The notes: generated by a model from the letters alone, not told the origin. Counted from the first letter of the stretch, positions 42,061 through 51,813 are shown. The stretch: DNA of 64,000 nt from SB21 sp964415295 (GCA_964415295.1 CAYPYN010000002.1:186001-250000); one strand, 5' to 3'. Program-made: numbers and translations.

Positions 42061-44880
42061 GTGATGAAAAAATTCTTTTATTTGATCGGCCTCTTTTTGG
42101 CCGTCATCATTGTCCTGCCCCATTCCAGTGCCGTGGCCGGCGTCACAGGACGATTGAAAGGCCGAGTAGTAGACAAAGCAACGCGAGGGCCATTGGCGGG
42201 CGTAACCGTCCGTATCGAAGGAACATGGCTTGAAACCGTCACAAATGACAATGGAGAGTTCTATTTCATGGCCGTGGAGGCGGGCGAGCACAAAATAAGT
42301 ATCTCGATGGACGGCAATTCCTATTCGGTCATCGTAGTCGTTCAATCCGACATCGTCAACGAGATCGACATTGCAGCATCCGAAGTTCCGGAAAGCGACG
42401 GTACATCAAAATCCACGACTCTTTTTTCACGACCTCACTCAGATCCCTACAGGACGGTGTTAATTACGAAAAAGGATCTCGCAACAAGGCCGTACCGGAA
42501 CGTTACCGACATGGTGACCAATTCGACCTCTTCTATTTATCAGCGAAACGGTACGCCATATGTTCGTGCCGGCGCATCGGGAGAAATGGGATTTTTCTTG
42601 AATGGAATAACGATGAATGACGGATTTGCCGGTAATGTATTCCTCACGCTTCCCTACGGCGCGATCGATCATTTGGAGGTCAACACAGGCGGTTTTGATG
42701 CCAAATACGGAAATTACGGTTCCGGAATCACACAGATCGTTCCCAAAAGAGGCGGACACACGTTTTACGCTTCTGCTGAATACGTAACAGATGCCGCCTC
42801 GTCGGCCCTGGGTTCTGAAAGTTACGGACGGAATGTTTATAGCGTTGCATTCGGCGGTCCGATCATCAGGAATACCTTGCATTTTTTTGCAGCGGGTGAT
42901 CTTTCAGACACCGATGATGCAAACCCGGGCGTTTTCGGTCATCCGGTCTTGCGATACAGCACCTCCGGTATCAGGAATCCTGATCCCACGCTCAACGACA
43001 CGGTCTTTTTTGGTCCATACAAGAGAGGGCCTCGCCCTGGACTGGTGAATTCAGAACGGTTGACCAATCTATATGGAAATATTTCTTACTCGCCTGCTTC
43101 GTTTATCCAAGTGGACGCAATGACCATTTATTCTTTTTCAAAAAGGAATTTGTTCCGAAATCCTTATCTGCTGATGCCCGGAAGGGAACCGCATAGGGAG
43201 CGCTCTGCCGTATTCGCAGTCCTCCAGGGAAAATACGATGTGTCAAAAACCATCTATGCAAAGGTCAATGCGGGCTTTTATTCAACCAAGTACGACGAGA
43301 TACAACGTGATCTTTTCAAAAAAGGAGATGATGCTCTCTTATTGTTAAATACATACACCCGCGGGAATACAGGGGCGTCAACCTATTTTGGTGACAACTT
43401 AATTTACGACATTGAAAGGGGTTCAATAGTTTTTAAGAAAAGCGAGTCGGAGGCCATGACGGCCGGATTGGAATTCGGTTGGCAGCATAATGATAATAAC
43501 TTCATTCAAATCGGATTTCAATCAACCGCGAGCACCGTACGTGTTTATGACCTCCAGGATCCCGGATATCCTTATGGAGGATCTAATAATTTCTATGGCT
43601 ATCGGGTTGTCTCGTCGCCAGGGCACTTCAAACTAGAACACCAGAATTCTGACGATTTTGCGGAAGGTACCGACGGGGCAAAAAGGCCCGTCCATTCTCA
43701 TTTTTATCTTCAGGATGAGGTTTTGTGGGAGACCTTAAAATTACGTCTCGGTTTGAGAGGTGATCTTTTTGACCCTGGAACGAAGATTATAAAAGACATA
43801 TCCTATCCGACCGGTCCAGACCAACAGTTAGGTCCTGAAGATTTCAAATCGTCAGGGACTGAGTTGCGTTGGAGCCCCCGAATCAATGTTTCAGCAAGAT
43901 TGTCTGATGAAGCTTCGGCAGCAATCCATTACGGTTGGTACCGGCAAATGCCTCCCTATAGCTACTATTACGTGGGGATGGATTTTCTGGAACGTCAGTC
44001 CATTGCTCCTCCGTTCTCAGCGCTGATCGGCAATAGTGCACTGAAGCTCCAAAAAACAGAACTGATCGACCTATCTTTCAATTATAAGACCAGGGATCTG
44101 TTGTATTATGCGTCCGGATCCTTGTACCGCAAGAACATCACGAATGTGGTGGGAAACGGAAATATTACATCATTCCCCAATGGATTACATACATACGGAA
44201 ACTACGATAAGGGATACGTCACAGGCATCGAGATTAGTTTGGGCGGCAAAGCCAATCAGAATACTTCCATTGGCATTGACGCTAGTTTTCTGGATACAAG
44301 GATAAGCGGATCAGGAGACAACTCGGGTTTCAGACCTGCGTGGCTCGGTTACTCAGATGTTAAACTTAATGCACCCATGGATCAAGAGCAGAGTGAAACT
44401 TTTCGATTCCATGCATTAATGAACATCAACAGAGGAGAAGGACCTGGCGTCTCAGGAATTCATCCTTTTGAAAACGTGAGCCTCTATGTTTTTGGAAATT
44501 GGCAGAGCGGTTTTCCTTACACACCCGTTCAAATCACAAAATATGCCCTGGCCGGTGTCCCGAGCCCAAGAGCAGTAGCGCGGCGGAACTCAAGGAATAT
44601 GCCGTCCACGTTCTCTGTCGACATGAAGTTGACCAAACAATTCGAATTTTCATCCGGGTTTCGAACGACGCTTTATGTCGAAATACTGAACCTCCTGGAC
44701 CGGAAAAACGTGATCGATGTCTTCAACTCAACAGGTAAACCCAACGAGGATGGGTTCTTAGGTGTCGGAGGCTATTCTATGACTGCGCGGGAATTGCAGC
44801 AGTACCGGTATGTACTGAATGACAATTTTCACTACTCGGTTCCGCGGCTGGTCTATATGGGTCTAAAACTCGAATTCTAG
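42061..44880 (+). CDS. TonB-dependent receptor (second of tandem pair)
   Basis: 939 residues: signal peptide ('LIGLFLAVIIVLPHSSAVA'), carboxypeptidase-like domain ('GRVVDKATRGPLAGVTVRIEG', 'NDNGEFYFMAVEAGEHKISI'), plug ('YRNVTDMVTNSTSSIYQRNG', 'GEMGFFLNGITMNDGF', 'YGAIDHLEVNTGGFDAKYGNYGSG') and a barrel ending 'VPRLVYMGLKLEF'. It is a clear paralog of the preceding receptor, starting 27 bases after it, and shares 'IVPKRGG', 'NPGVFGHPVLRYSTSGIRNPDPTLNDT' and 'NWQSGFPYTPVQI'. No SusD-like lipoprotein follows; a bidirectional terminator does. The ligand is unknown and may differ between the two proteins. Confidence 0.9.
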   Translation: MMKKFFYLIGLFLAVIIVLPHSSAVAGVTGRLKGRVVDKATRGPLAGVTVRIEGTWLETVTNDNGEFYFMAVEAGEHKISISMDGNSYSVIVVVQSDIVNEIDIAASEVPESDGTSKSTTLFSRPHSDPYRTVLITKKDLATRPYRNVTDMVTNSTSSIYQRNGTPYVRAGASGEMGFFLNGITMNDGFAGNVFLTLPYGAIDHLEVNTGGFDAKYGNYGSGITQIVPKRGGHTFYASAEYVTDAASSALGSESYGRNVYSVAFGGPIIRNTLHFFAAGDLSDTDDANPGVFGHPVLRYSTSGIRNPDPTLNDTVFFGPYKRGPRPGLVNSERLTNLYGNISYSPASFIQVDAMTIYSFSKRNLFRNPYLLMPGREPHRERSAVFAVLQGKYDVSKTIYAKVNAGFYSTKYDEIQRDLFKKGDDALLLLNTYTRGNTGASTYFGDNLIYDIERGSIVFKKSESEAMTAGLEFGWQHNDNNFIQIGFQSTASTVRVYDLQDPGYPYGGSNNFYGYRVVSSPGHFKLEHQNSDDFAEGTDGAKRPVHSHFYLQDEVLWETLKLRLGLRGDLFDPGTKIIKDISYPTGPDQQLGPEDFKSSGTELRWSPRINVSARLSDEASAAIHYGWYRQMPPYSYYYVGMDFLERQSIAPPFSALIGNSALKLQKTELIDLSFNYKTRDLLYYASGSLYRKNITNVVGNGNITSFPNGLHTYGNYDKGYVTGIEISLGGKANQNTSIGIDASFLDTRISGSGDNSGFRPAWLGYSDVKLNAPMDQEQSETFRFHALMNINRGEGPGVSGIHPFENVSLYVFGNWQSGFPYTPVQITKYALAGVPSPRAVARRNSRNMPSTFSVDMKLTKQFEFSSGFRTTLYVEILNLLDRKNVIDVFNSTGKPNEDGFLGVGGYSMTARELQQYRYVLNDNFHYSVPRLVYMGLKLEF

Positions 44881-44882
44881 AT

Positions 44883-44917
44883 AAAAAAAAGCCTCGTCAG
44901 ATAAACGAGGCCTTTTC
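44883..44917. terminator. bidirectional intrinsic terminator
   Basis: GCCTCGT (44891-44897) pairs with ACGAGGC (44905-44911) around a 7-base loop. A run of eight A on the left and TTTT on the right flank the stem. It serves the receptor gene on the plus strand and the M28 peptidase gene on the minus strand. Confidence 0.85.
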
Positions 44918-44932
44918 TATCACAAGAACTTG

Positions 44933-46513
44933 TTACTTCCTCGGCACTCTCTCATCCCGCATCGCGCTTTGGTAAACGAAATACGCCACGATCGCCGCAT
45001 TGCGCTGCATGTCCTGCGGGATCACGTGGTCGTAGTTATCCATATTCGTGTGCCAGGTCTTCGGTCCGTATTCCAGCGGGTCCTGGATAAATTGAAAGCC
45101 CGGCAATCCCGCGTTGTCAAACGACACGTGGTCGGTACTCCCCGTTCTCTCAAGCGAGATTGTGGACGCGTGCCATCCCCGGAACGGCTCGAGCCATTTT
45201 CGGAAAATCACAGCCGCGCCGTCGTTGCCCTGCATGTGAATGCCTCGGATCTGGCCGCCGCCGTTGTCGAGATTATAATAGACGCTGAACTTGTCGTAGC
45301 CGGGTTTTACGGATGTCGAATCTTTCAGGTAATTCTCCACGTAATGGCGTGATCCCAAAAGCCCTTGCTCCTCCGCCGACCAGAGACCGACGCGAATGGT
45401 GCGCCGCGGTTTGATATCCAGTTGTTTCAGTATACGAACGGCTTCCATCATGACCGCTACGCCGGTGGCATTATCGGTAGCGCCGGTGGATCCGTGCCAT
45501 GAATCCAGATGAGCGCCGATCATAACGACTTCTTCTTTAAGGTCCGTTCCTTCCCATTCGGCGATGGTGTTGTAGCCTTTGGTATCCTTCGTGTGCCACT
45601 CGACCTGAAGTTCGCACTCCATCATCACATCATGACCATTCTTCACGATCTCGGCGATCTGATTGAATTGTTCCGCGGCGATCACCACCTGCGGCGCAAT
45701 AAACGGAAGCTTCACATCGTAAGGCTTCGGGTTCTTCGGGCCGAATACATCGTTCTCATCTACCAACGGCATATTGGCGCTCTGTACGGTGACTACGCCT
45801 GAGTTCCGGCTCGGTCCGCGGCCGCTGCTTCCCCCGTCCAGGATCAGCGCGGGCTTTTGTTCGTTGACCCACGTAAATATCTTCAGTCTTTCAATATAGC
45901 CAGCAAAACCTGGCGAATTCCTGAATTGCTGACGCCAGCTTCCGCGCGGTTCTTTGTCCTGCGGGGCATTAGCCATCGCCAGAAGTTCGCTGTCCGACAC
46001 CCGCTTCGCGGCCGCCTCGAAGGAAGGTTCTACTTTTATCTTGTCGCCCAACAATATGATCGCGTTCTTCAGTTTACCGCCGTATTTCGACTTGACCGAA
46101 TCCAGATTTCTTTCATTGATATAAACGATCTTTCCTTTGACAACGCCGTTGGTGGCCGGCGACCACGCCTTGGGATATGCGATCAGCTGATACGCATACG
46201 GTGCGGTAACCGATGCGCGGAATGATTTGATATCCCATCCGCGGCCAAATTCACCCCAAGGATCTACTTCGGCTTTCAGACCATAAGACGCCAGGGTCTT
46301 CTGTGTCCAGGCGTTTGCAGCCGTCATGCCTTTGGAGTTGGTTAGTCGCGGACCGATGACGTTGGTCAGTACGTTGAGAAGATCCATGACCTTCGAATTT
46401 TCCAACGCTTCCTTCTTGATGTTGTATGCAACCAGCGTATCCGTATTTTGAGCCGTTGCTCGGCAGACGAAAAACAGTACCGTCGCAAGAGAAACCAGCA
46501 GGAACCTTTTCAT
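44933..46513 (-). CDS. M28 family zinc metallopeptidase, exported
   Basis: I use the ATG at 46513, which follows GAGGTG; a GTG two codons earlier overlaps that site. The product is about 526 residues with a signal peptide ('LLVSLATVLFFVCRATAQ'). A protease-associated-type insertion lies before the catalytic domain. The two-zinc ligands are in 'GAHLDSWHG', 'GATDNATG', 'SAEEQGLLGS', 'YNLDNGG' and 'WHTNMDNYDHV', all present. It is expected to be an aminopeptidase or carboxypeptidase working in the periplasm or outside. It lies 87 bases after the ankyrin gene and ends at a bidirectional terminator. Confidence 0.92.
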   Translation of the reverse strand: MKRFLLVSLATVLFFVCRATAQNTDTLVAYNIKKEALENSKVMDLLNVLTNVIGPRLTNSKGMTAANAWTQKTLASYGLKAEVDPWGEFGRGWDIKSFRASVTAPYAYQLIAYPKAWSPATNGVVKGKIVYINERNLDSVKSKYGGKLKNAIILLGDKIKVEPSFEAAAKRVSDSELLAMANAPQDKEPRGSWRQQFRNSPGFAGYIERLKIFTWVNEQKPALILDGGSSGRGPSRNSGVVTVQSANMPLVDENDVFGPKNPKPYDVKLPFIAPQVVIAAEQFNQIAEIVKNGHDVMMECELQVEWHTKDTKGYNTIAEWEGTDLKEEVVMIGAHLDSWHGSTGATDNATGVAVMMEAVRILKQLDIKPRRTIRVGLWSAEEQGLLGSRHYVENYLKDSTSVKPGYDKFSVYYNLDNGGGQIRGIHMQGNDGAAVIFRKWLEPFRGWHASTISLERTGSTDHVSFDNAGLPGFQFIQDPLEYGPKTWHTNMDNYDHVIPQDMQRNAAIVAYFVYQSAMRDERVPRK

Positions 46514-46600
46514 GATCACCTCATTACTAGTATAATGGTCATTATGATGGATAATATTAAATTCAAATCCAAGAATAGCCGAATTGTTGATGGTCTGTGA

Positions 46601-47428
46601 TTAAGGCAAAGATCGGTTTGTCAATATCTCAATGATATCCTCGAGCCCTTTTTCCTTAGCCACATCCAATGCGGTTCGGCCGCGCCGGTCTTTAGACGAA
46701 GGATCCGCGCCGGCTTTCAGGATCAACCTCACGGCCTCTATCCGGTTGTATTCCACGGCCAGCATGAGGGCTGTTTGGCCCTGATCGTTGACCGCTTTGG
46801 TATCCGCTCCGGCTTCAAGCAGAACCGAAACGATCCTCCCTTTTCCTTTTAAAGCCGCCTGCATCAGGGCGGTGAAGTGAAATCGGTCCTGCGCATGGAT
46901 ATCCGCGCCGTTTTGCAGAAGGAGTTTAATGACATCCGCGCGGTCAAACAGGACGGCAAAGGTCAGCGCCGACTTCCCGTCCTCATCTTTGGCGTTGACG
47001 TTAGCGCCCTTCTTGATGAGCGCTTCGGCCACTTCGGCCGGTGCATAACGTGCGGCGTACATCAGAGCGGTTTGCCCATTCGTGGCCACCGCATTGACGT
47101 CGGCCCGTTTGGCCAATAAGAGGCGCACGACTTTGGTGTGACCCTCGCGCGCGGCAATCATGAGAGGTGTAGGCTCATTGAGTTCGCCCTGCGAGGTGGA
47201 GTCGTACGAACGGAGAAAGCGGGCGTTGGGGTCCATGCCCGATACCAGGAACAGATTCGTCAGTATCGCGTCCCCTTTCCGTAAACGATGCAGAAACGAT
47301 TTTTCGCTGTATTCGATGCCAAGGCGGTCCAGTTCTTTCCGCGCTTTGTCTTTTTGATTGCCGCAACCGACAAGAACAAACGCCGCAACGAGCACGCTTA
47401 GTCCCGTCCTCCACAATCCAGTCGTCAT
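46601..47428 (-). CDS. ankyrin-repeat lipoprotein
   Basis: 275 residues. The signal 'LSVLVAAFVLVGC' carries a good lipobox with C22. After a ~45-residue linker come six ankyrin repeats with the usual 'PLMIAAREGHTKVVRLLLAKRADVN' pattern ('ALMYAARYAPAEVAEALIKKGANVN', 'ALTFAVLFDRADVIKLLLQNGADIH', 'ALMQAALKGKGRIVSVLLEAGAD'). It is a protein-binding scaffold facing the periplasm or surface. It starts 3 bases after the flavin reductase gene ends, so it belongs to the cysteine desulfurase/flavin reductase transcript. Some periplasmic ankyrin proteins protect catalase or act in redox stress (family knowledge); the partner here is unknown. Confidence 0.85.
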   Translation of the reverse strand: MTTGLWRTGLSVLVAAFVLVGCGNQKDKARKELDRLGIEYSEKSFLHRLRKGDAILTNLFLVSGMDPNARFLRSYDSTSQGELNEPTPLMIAAREGHTKVVRLLLAKRADVNAVATNGQTALMYAARYAPAEVAEALIKKGANVNAKDEDGKSALTFAVLFDRADVIKLLLQNGADIHAQDRFHFTALMQAALKGKGRIVSVLLEAGADTKAVNDQGQTALMLAVEYNRIEAVRLILKAGADPSSKDRRGRTALDVAKEKGLEDIIEILTNRSLP

Positions 47429-47431
47429 CCC

Positions 47432-47926
47432 TTATCCTCCGTAGCTCCAGCCCGTATCCCGAAGAAGAATAGGTTCTTCTTCTTCCGCTTTGACCCGTGC
47501 ATTTATGATCTTCCCGATGATCACCGTATGATCCCCTTTTTCGATTCTCTCTTCGACCGTACATTCCAAAACTGCATTCGCATCTATAAAAAGCGGGGCG
47601 CCGGTTATGCCGGTATCGAATTCAAACCCGTTGATCCGGTTCCCTTCCAGATGGATCTCTTTGAAAAACTTGGACGCCATATTCTTTTGATTCTTTCCGA
47701 GAATATTCAGAGCAAAACTTCCGCTCTGCCGGATCGCCTCGTTGGGCCAGCTTTCCTTACGGATCCCCACCATGACCAGCGGCGGTTCAAACGACGCCTG
47801 CGACACCCACGTGACGGTGGCCGCGGCATACGGCATGGACTCCTTCGGATCGGCCGACTTGGCGGTAATGATATAAAGTCCGTATTGGAACATGCGCAGG
47901 GCGCGTTTTTTATCGCTCAGATTCAT
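47432..47926 (-). CDS. flavin reductase-like FMN-binding protein
   Basis: 164 residues, one flavin-reductase-like split-barrel domain. Evidence: 'YGLYIITAKS' near the start, 'ATVTWVSQASFEPPLVMVGI' (FMN contact strand), 'SGSFALNIL' and the closing 'IEKGDHTVIIGKIINARV', which is the classic GDHT motif. Such proteins reduce flavin with NAD(P)H or act as the flavin-binding half of a diiron/rubredoxin oxidoreductase pair. No rubredoxin is fused. It is 12 bases after the cysteine desulfurase gene and 3 bases before the ankyrin gene. Confidence 0.88.
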   Translation of the reverse strand: MNLSDKKRALRMFQYGLYIITAKSADPKESMPYAAATVTWVSQASFEPPLVMVGIRKESWPNEAIRQSGSFALNILGKNQKNMASKFFKEIHLEGNRINGFEFDTGITGAPLFIDANAVLECTVEERIEKGDHTVIIGKIINARVKAEEEEPILLRDTGWSYGG

Positions 47927-47938
47927 ACTATTCTCCGT

Positions 47939-49153
47939 TTAATGAACCTCAAATGGCTTGGCGTTTTTCCGCAGCATCGTGACCACTTCCGCCAGACGTT
48001 TACCGGCGTACACAATCTCTTCTTCCGTATTTATCCTCCCGATGCCGAACCGAAGCGAGGATTTGGCCTGTTCGTCGCTGAGTCCCATCGCGCGGAGTAC
48101 GTGCGAAGGTTCCGGTGTCGCGCTCGTACATGCTGAACCGGAAGACATGGCTACTTCTTTCATGGCCACCATCACTGAATCGGCTTTGGCATCTTCGAAG
48201 GCCATATTCAAATTATTGGGCAAGCGTCGGATCGGACCGGAAAGACCGGATCCCTCGGTCAGAATATCGATGGCCGGCCCGTTAAGGCGGCACCGGTCGA
48301 GTGATGTAACGAGCAGGTCGTACAATTTATTTCGCAATTTCAGACAGTGGCGGAAATTCTTTTCTAATTCCATCCGGGTCAACTCCGCCGCTTTACCTAA
48401 TCCGACAATACCGGGCACATTCAGCGTACCCGAACGCATATCTTTTTCATGACCGCCGCCGTCCATTTGCGCGGCCAGTTTCACCCGCGGGTTTTTTTGA
48501 CGAACAAAGAGAGCGCCAACGCCTTTTGGTCCGTACATCTTATGCGCCGACAGCGAAGCGAGATCGGCATTAAGATCATAGACGTCCACGTTGATCTTAC
48601 CCGCGGTCTGTGCGATGTCGCTATGAAACAAAATCTGATGCTCCCGCGCGATGCGTCCGATCTCGCGGATGGGATTGATACCCCCCGTTTCGTTATTGGC
48701 CATCATGACGGAGATGAGGATCGTTTTCGGTGTGATCGCGTTTCGGACGGAATCGGGATCAACCGTCCCGTCGCCCTGCACGGGCAATACCGTGACGTCA
48801 AACCCCCATTTCTCGAGATGTCCGCATACATCCAGCACGCACCGGTGTTCGGCCGCATTTGTGATGATATGCTGGCCTTTGGCTCGGTACGTTTCGGCAA
48901 CGCCTTTGATGGCCAGGTTATTGGATTCCGTGGCGCCGCTCGTAAATACGATCTCCTTTTTGTCTGCGTTTATGAGTTCGGCGACTTGTCCCCGCGCCAG
49001 TTCCACAGCCTCCTCGGCCTGCCAACCGAATGCGTGGTCACGGCTGGCGGCATTGCCGAATCGGTCGGTCAAATACGGCATCATGGATTCCAAAACTCTT
49101 GGATCCAGCGGCGTGGTGGCGTGATGATCGAGGTAAATAAGCTTTTGATGCAT
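47939..49153 (-). CDS. cysteine desulfurase (IscS/NifS family)
   Basis: 404 residues, class V aminotransferase fold. The N-terminus 'YLDHHATTPLDPRV', the PLP lysine K205 in 'SAHKMYGPKG', His in 'NAAEHRCVLD' and the sulfur-accepting C342 in 'SSGSACTSATPEPSHVLRAMG' all match group I (IscS/NifS) enzymes. It takes sulfur from cysteine for Fe-S clusters and thiolated molecules. Group I is also shown by the long catalytic loop. There are two small oddities: 'FHSDIAQTAGK' where 'HVDAAQ' is usual, and a ~14-residue insertion before 'LPNNLNMAF'. No iscU gene is next to it. Confidence 0.92.
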   Translation of the reverse strand: MHQKLIYLDHHATTPLDPRVLESMMPYLTDRFGNAASRDHAFGWQAEEAVELARGQVAELINADKKEIVFTSGATESNNLAIKGVAETYRAKGQHIITNAAEHRCVLDVCGHLEKWGFDVTVLPVQGDGTVDPDSVRNAITPKTILISVMMANNETGGINPIREIGRIAREHQILFHSDIAQTAGKINVDVYDLNADLASLSAHKMYGPKGVGALFVRQKNPRVKLAAQMDGGGHEKDMRSGTLNVPGIVGLGKAAELTRMELEKNFRHCLKLRNKLYDLLVTSLDRCRLNGPAIDILTEGSGLSGPIRRLPNNLNMAFEDAKADSVMVAMKEVAMSSGSACTSATPEPSHVLRAMGLSDEQAKSSLRFGIGRINTEEEIVYAGKRLAEVVTMLRKNAKPFEVH

Positions 49154-49273
49154 ACGTATTCTTTTTTGAGTCGAGCAATGTAGACATTCATCTTGGAAAA
49201 ATCAAGCCGGATACCCAGCTTTCTGTTGACATTTTCTATCGAATCGTTTATGTTGTTTTTTCAAAAAGACATT

Positions 49274-50326
49274 ATGAAAAAAATAAAAGTCGTCATATTG
49301 GGCGCTACCGGAACGGTAGGCCAGCGGTTCATTCAATTACTGGATGCGCACCCGTATTTCGAGATTTCGGCGTTAGCCGCTTCTGAAAAATCGGCCGGAA
49401 AAAAATACAAAGAAGCCGTTCATTGGAAGCTCGATACGCCGATTCCGGAAAACATCCAGGATATGATCGTGCAGGAATGCAAACCGGGAATGGATGCTCG
49501 GGTGGCGTTCTCGGGACTGGACTCGTCGGTGGCCGGCGAGGTGGAACTGGAATTTGCCAGTAAGGGCTATGCGGTCGTGAGCAATTCCAAGAATTACCGC
49601 ATGGAACCCGATGTACCGTTGATCTACCCGGAGATCAATGCCGATCATGTGGCTTTGATCGCCTATCAAAAGAAGAATCGCGGGTTTGACAAAGGATTTA
49701 TCGTTACGAACTCCAACTGTTCCATTATGTCCTTCCTGCCGATCATCCATGTGATGGACAAACATTTTGGCGTGGACATCATGAACGTGGTCACCATGCA
49801 AGCCGTCTCCGGAGCCGGATATCCCGGTGTAGCGTCATTGGACATCTTAGGAAATATCGTTCCTTACATCGGAGGCGAAGAAGAAGAAAAGATCCAGACG
49901 GAACCGCTTAAAATCCTGGGCCAATGCAATAACGGCCGTGTCGATTTTTCGAAGATCCGGATCAGCGCATCGGTTAATCGCGTGCCTGTTCTGGACGGAC
50001 ACCTCGCATCGGTGTCGGTCAAACTGCGCAAAACGACCTCGGTCGATGAAGTAAAGAATACACTGAGAAGGTTTACCGGTGTACCGCAGGAATTGAGACT
50101 CCCGCACGCGCCGGATCGGCCGATCATTGTTCATGAAGAGATCAACCGCCCTCAGCCGCGGCTCGACATCCATCTCGATAAAGGCATGGCGGTCTCTGTG
50201 GGACGAATTCGACCTTGTTCCGTCCTGGACTACAAATTCACCTGTCTCGTTCACAATACGATCCGCGGGGCGGCCGGGGCGGCTATTCTTAATGCCGAAC
50301 TCCTGTACGCCAAGAGATTGCTGTAA
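49274..50326 (+). CDS. asd: aspartate-semialdehyde dehydrogenase, archaeal/fungal-type subgroup
   Basis: I start at the ATG at 49274 because it opens directly with the NADP-binding sequence; an upstream in-frame ATG at 49193 adds only a non-homologous leader. The product is 350 residues. It has 'VVILGATGTVGQRFI', the catalytic C149 in 'VTNSNCSIM' and H243 in 'VLDGHLASV'. 'LAASEKSAGKKYKEAVHW' near the start is the form seen in archaeal and fungal enzymes rather than the usual Gram-negative Asd. It reduces aspartyl phosphate to the semialdehyde, the branch compound for lysine, threonine and methionine. It is followed by aspartokinase and dapB. Confidence 0.9.
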   Translation: MKKIKVVILGATGTVGQRFIQLLDAHPYFEISALAASEKSAGKKYKEAVHWKLDTPIPENIQDMIVQECKPGMDARVAFSGLDSSVAGEVELEFASKGYAVVSNSKNYRMEPDVPLIYPEINADHVALIAYQKKNRGFDKGFIVTNSNCSIMSFLPIIHVMDKHFGVDIMNVVTMQAVSGAGYPGVASLDILGNIVPYIGGEEEEKIQTEPLKILGQCNNGRVDFSKIRISASVNRVPVLDGHLASVSVKLRKTTSVDEVKNTLRRFTGVPQELRLPHAPDRPIIVHEEINRPQPRLDIHLDKGMAVSVGRIRPCSVLDYKFTCLVHNTIRGAAGAAILNAELLYAKRLL

Positions 50327-50392
50327 ATGAAGAATAAAGCGGACGGACTCCATCAATCGTTCGTCTGATGGAACTAACTTAAGCCTGGAATT

Positions 50393-51793
50393 ATGATCGT
50401 TATTAAATTCGGCGGCACTTCTGTTCAGGACGCCGCATCCATTCGATCGGTGATAGCGATCGTTCAAAGTAAACTTGCCAAACGGCCTGTGGTCGTTGTC
50501 TCGGCCGTGGCCGGCGCAACCAATCAGCTTTTGGAGTGCGCCCGTTTCGCCGTTTCCGGAGACAAAGAAAAAGCCATTAATATTCTGAACGCCCTCCGCA
50601 ACCGCCATCTGGAGATTGCCGAAGATCTCGTCAAAGACTGCGGCGAATTGGATCACATCAATAAGACCATTGACGATATTATTACCCGGCTGGCCAATCT
50701 CGTCGAAGGCGTTTCGCTGATAGGAGAACTGACGGACCGCTCTCTTGATACGTTTGCGGCGCAGGGTGAACTCCTGTCTTCGAATATCCTAGCGCCGGCC
50801 ATGAGAGAAGCGGGTCTGCCGGCTGTGTGGTTCGATATCCGGAAGGTCATGATCACCGATCGTCAATTCGGCAGCGCCGCGCCCAATATACCGGAACTGA
50901 CCAAACGCTGTGATGCATCTATGAAACCCGTGCTGAACGGAGAACCGTTTATGGTGACCCAGGGCTTCATCGGTTCCACCTCCGACGGCATTACCACCAC
51001 GCTGGGCCGTGGCGGATCGGATTACACCGCCGCTCTGCTGGGAGCTGCGATGAACGCCGAGGATATCGAAATATGGACCGATGTGGACGGCGTTCTGACC
51101 ACCGATCCGCGAATCGTCAAAGAAGCCCGGCGCGTCAAGCAGATGAGTTTCCAGGAAGCGTCGGAACTGGCGTATTTCGGCGCCAAAGTCCTGCACCCGG
51201 CCACGATCATTCCCGCGGTCGAAAAGAACATCCCCGTTCATGTCTACAACACCAGGAACCCCGGCTTCAGCGGCACGCTGATCGCCGCTAAACTGCATCT
51301 GTCGAGCGAGGCCGAACGGTCCTCCTGCGTGATCAAGTCGATCGCTTTCAAAAAGAACATCACCATACTGAATATCACGTCATCGCGTATGCTGCTCGCA
51401 CACGGTTTTCTGTTTTCGATCTTTGAGATCTTTAAGAAGAACAAGACCGCCGTTGATGTCGTCTCCACAACCGAGGTCAGCGTGTCACTCACGATCGACA
51501 ACACGGAAAATCTTGAATCGATCGTACAGGAACTTTCGGCTTTTTCGCAAGTACAAGTGGAATCCTCGCGCGCCATCGTATGCCTCGTCGGGGAACAAAT
51601 GCGCAAAACACCCGGCATCGCGGCCCGTACGTTCGGGGCCATACGTGACATCAACATCAATATGGTTTCACAAGGCGCTTCGGAAATCAATCTCACCTTT
51701 GTCATCGATCAAAAGGATGTCGATAACGTCGTGCGGCGCCTGCACGACGAATTCTTCTCGGGGCCATTGCCGGCCGATATTTTTGAATCATGA
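50393..51793 (+). CDS. lysC: aspartate kinase with ACT regulatory domains
   Basis: 466 residues. The kinase domain has 'VIKFGGTSVQDA' (residues 3-14), 'VVSAVAGATN', 'GRGGSDYTAALLGAAM' and 'WTDVDGVLTTDPR'. The C-terminal ~150 residues are two ACT domains ('ITILNITSSRMLLAHGFLFSIFEIF', 'CLVGEQMRKTPGIAARTFGAIRDININMVSQGASEINLTFVI'), so end-product (probably lysine or threonine) feedback is expected. It catalyses the first step of the aspartate pathway. It lies between asd and dapB, and its stop codon overlaps an in-frame ATG of dapB. No homoserine dehydrogenase part is fused. Confidence 0.93.
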   Translation: MIVIKFGGTSVQDAASIRSVIAIVQSKLAKRPVVVVSAVAGATNQLLECARFAVSGDKEKAINILNALRNRHLEIAEDLVKDCGELDHINKTIDDIITRLANLVEGVSLIGELTDRSLDTFAAQGELLSSNILAPAMREAGLPAVWFDIRKVMITDRQFGSAAPNIPELTKRCDASMKPVLNGEPFMVTQGFIGSTSDGITTTLGRGGSDYTAALLGAAMNAEDIEIWTDVDGVLTTDPRIVKEARRVKQMSFQEASELAYFGAKVLHPATIIPAVEKNIPVHVYNTRNPGFSGTLIAAKLHLSSEAERSSCVIKSIAFKKNITILNITSSRMLLAHGFLFSIFEIFKKNKTAVDVVSTTEVSVSLTIDNTENLESIVQELSAFSQVQVESSRAIVCLVGEQMRKTPGIAARTFGAIRDININMVSQGASEINLTFVIDQKDVDNVVRRLHDEFFSGPLPADIFES

Positions 51794-51813
51794 CCAAACC
51801 GGGAGCCATTGCC

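Noticed and set aside
49847..50656. A 269-residue minus-strand open frame across asd and lysC
   Set aside because: It spans two real genes and their gap on the other strand and has no supporting motif or ribosome binding site.
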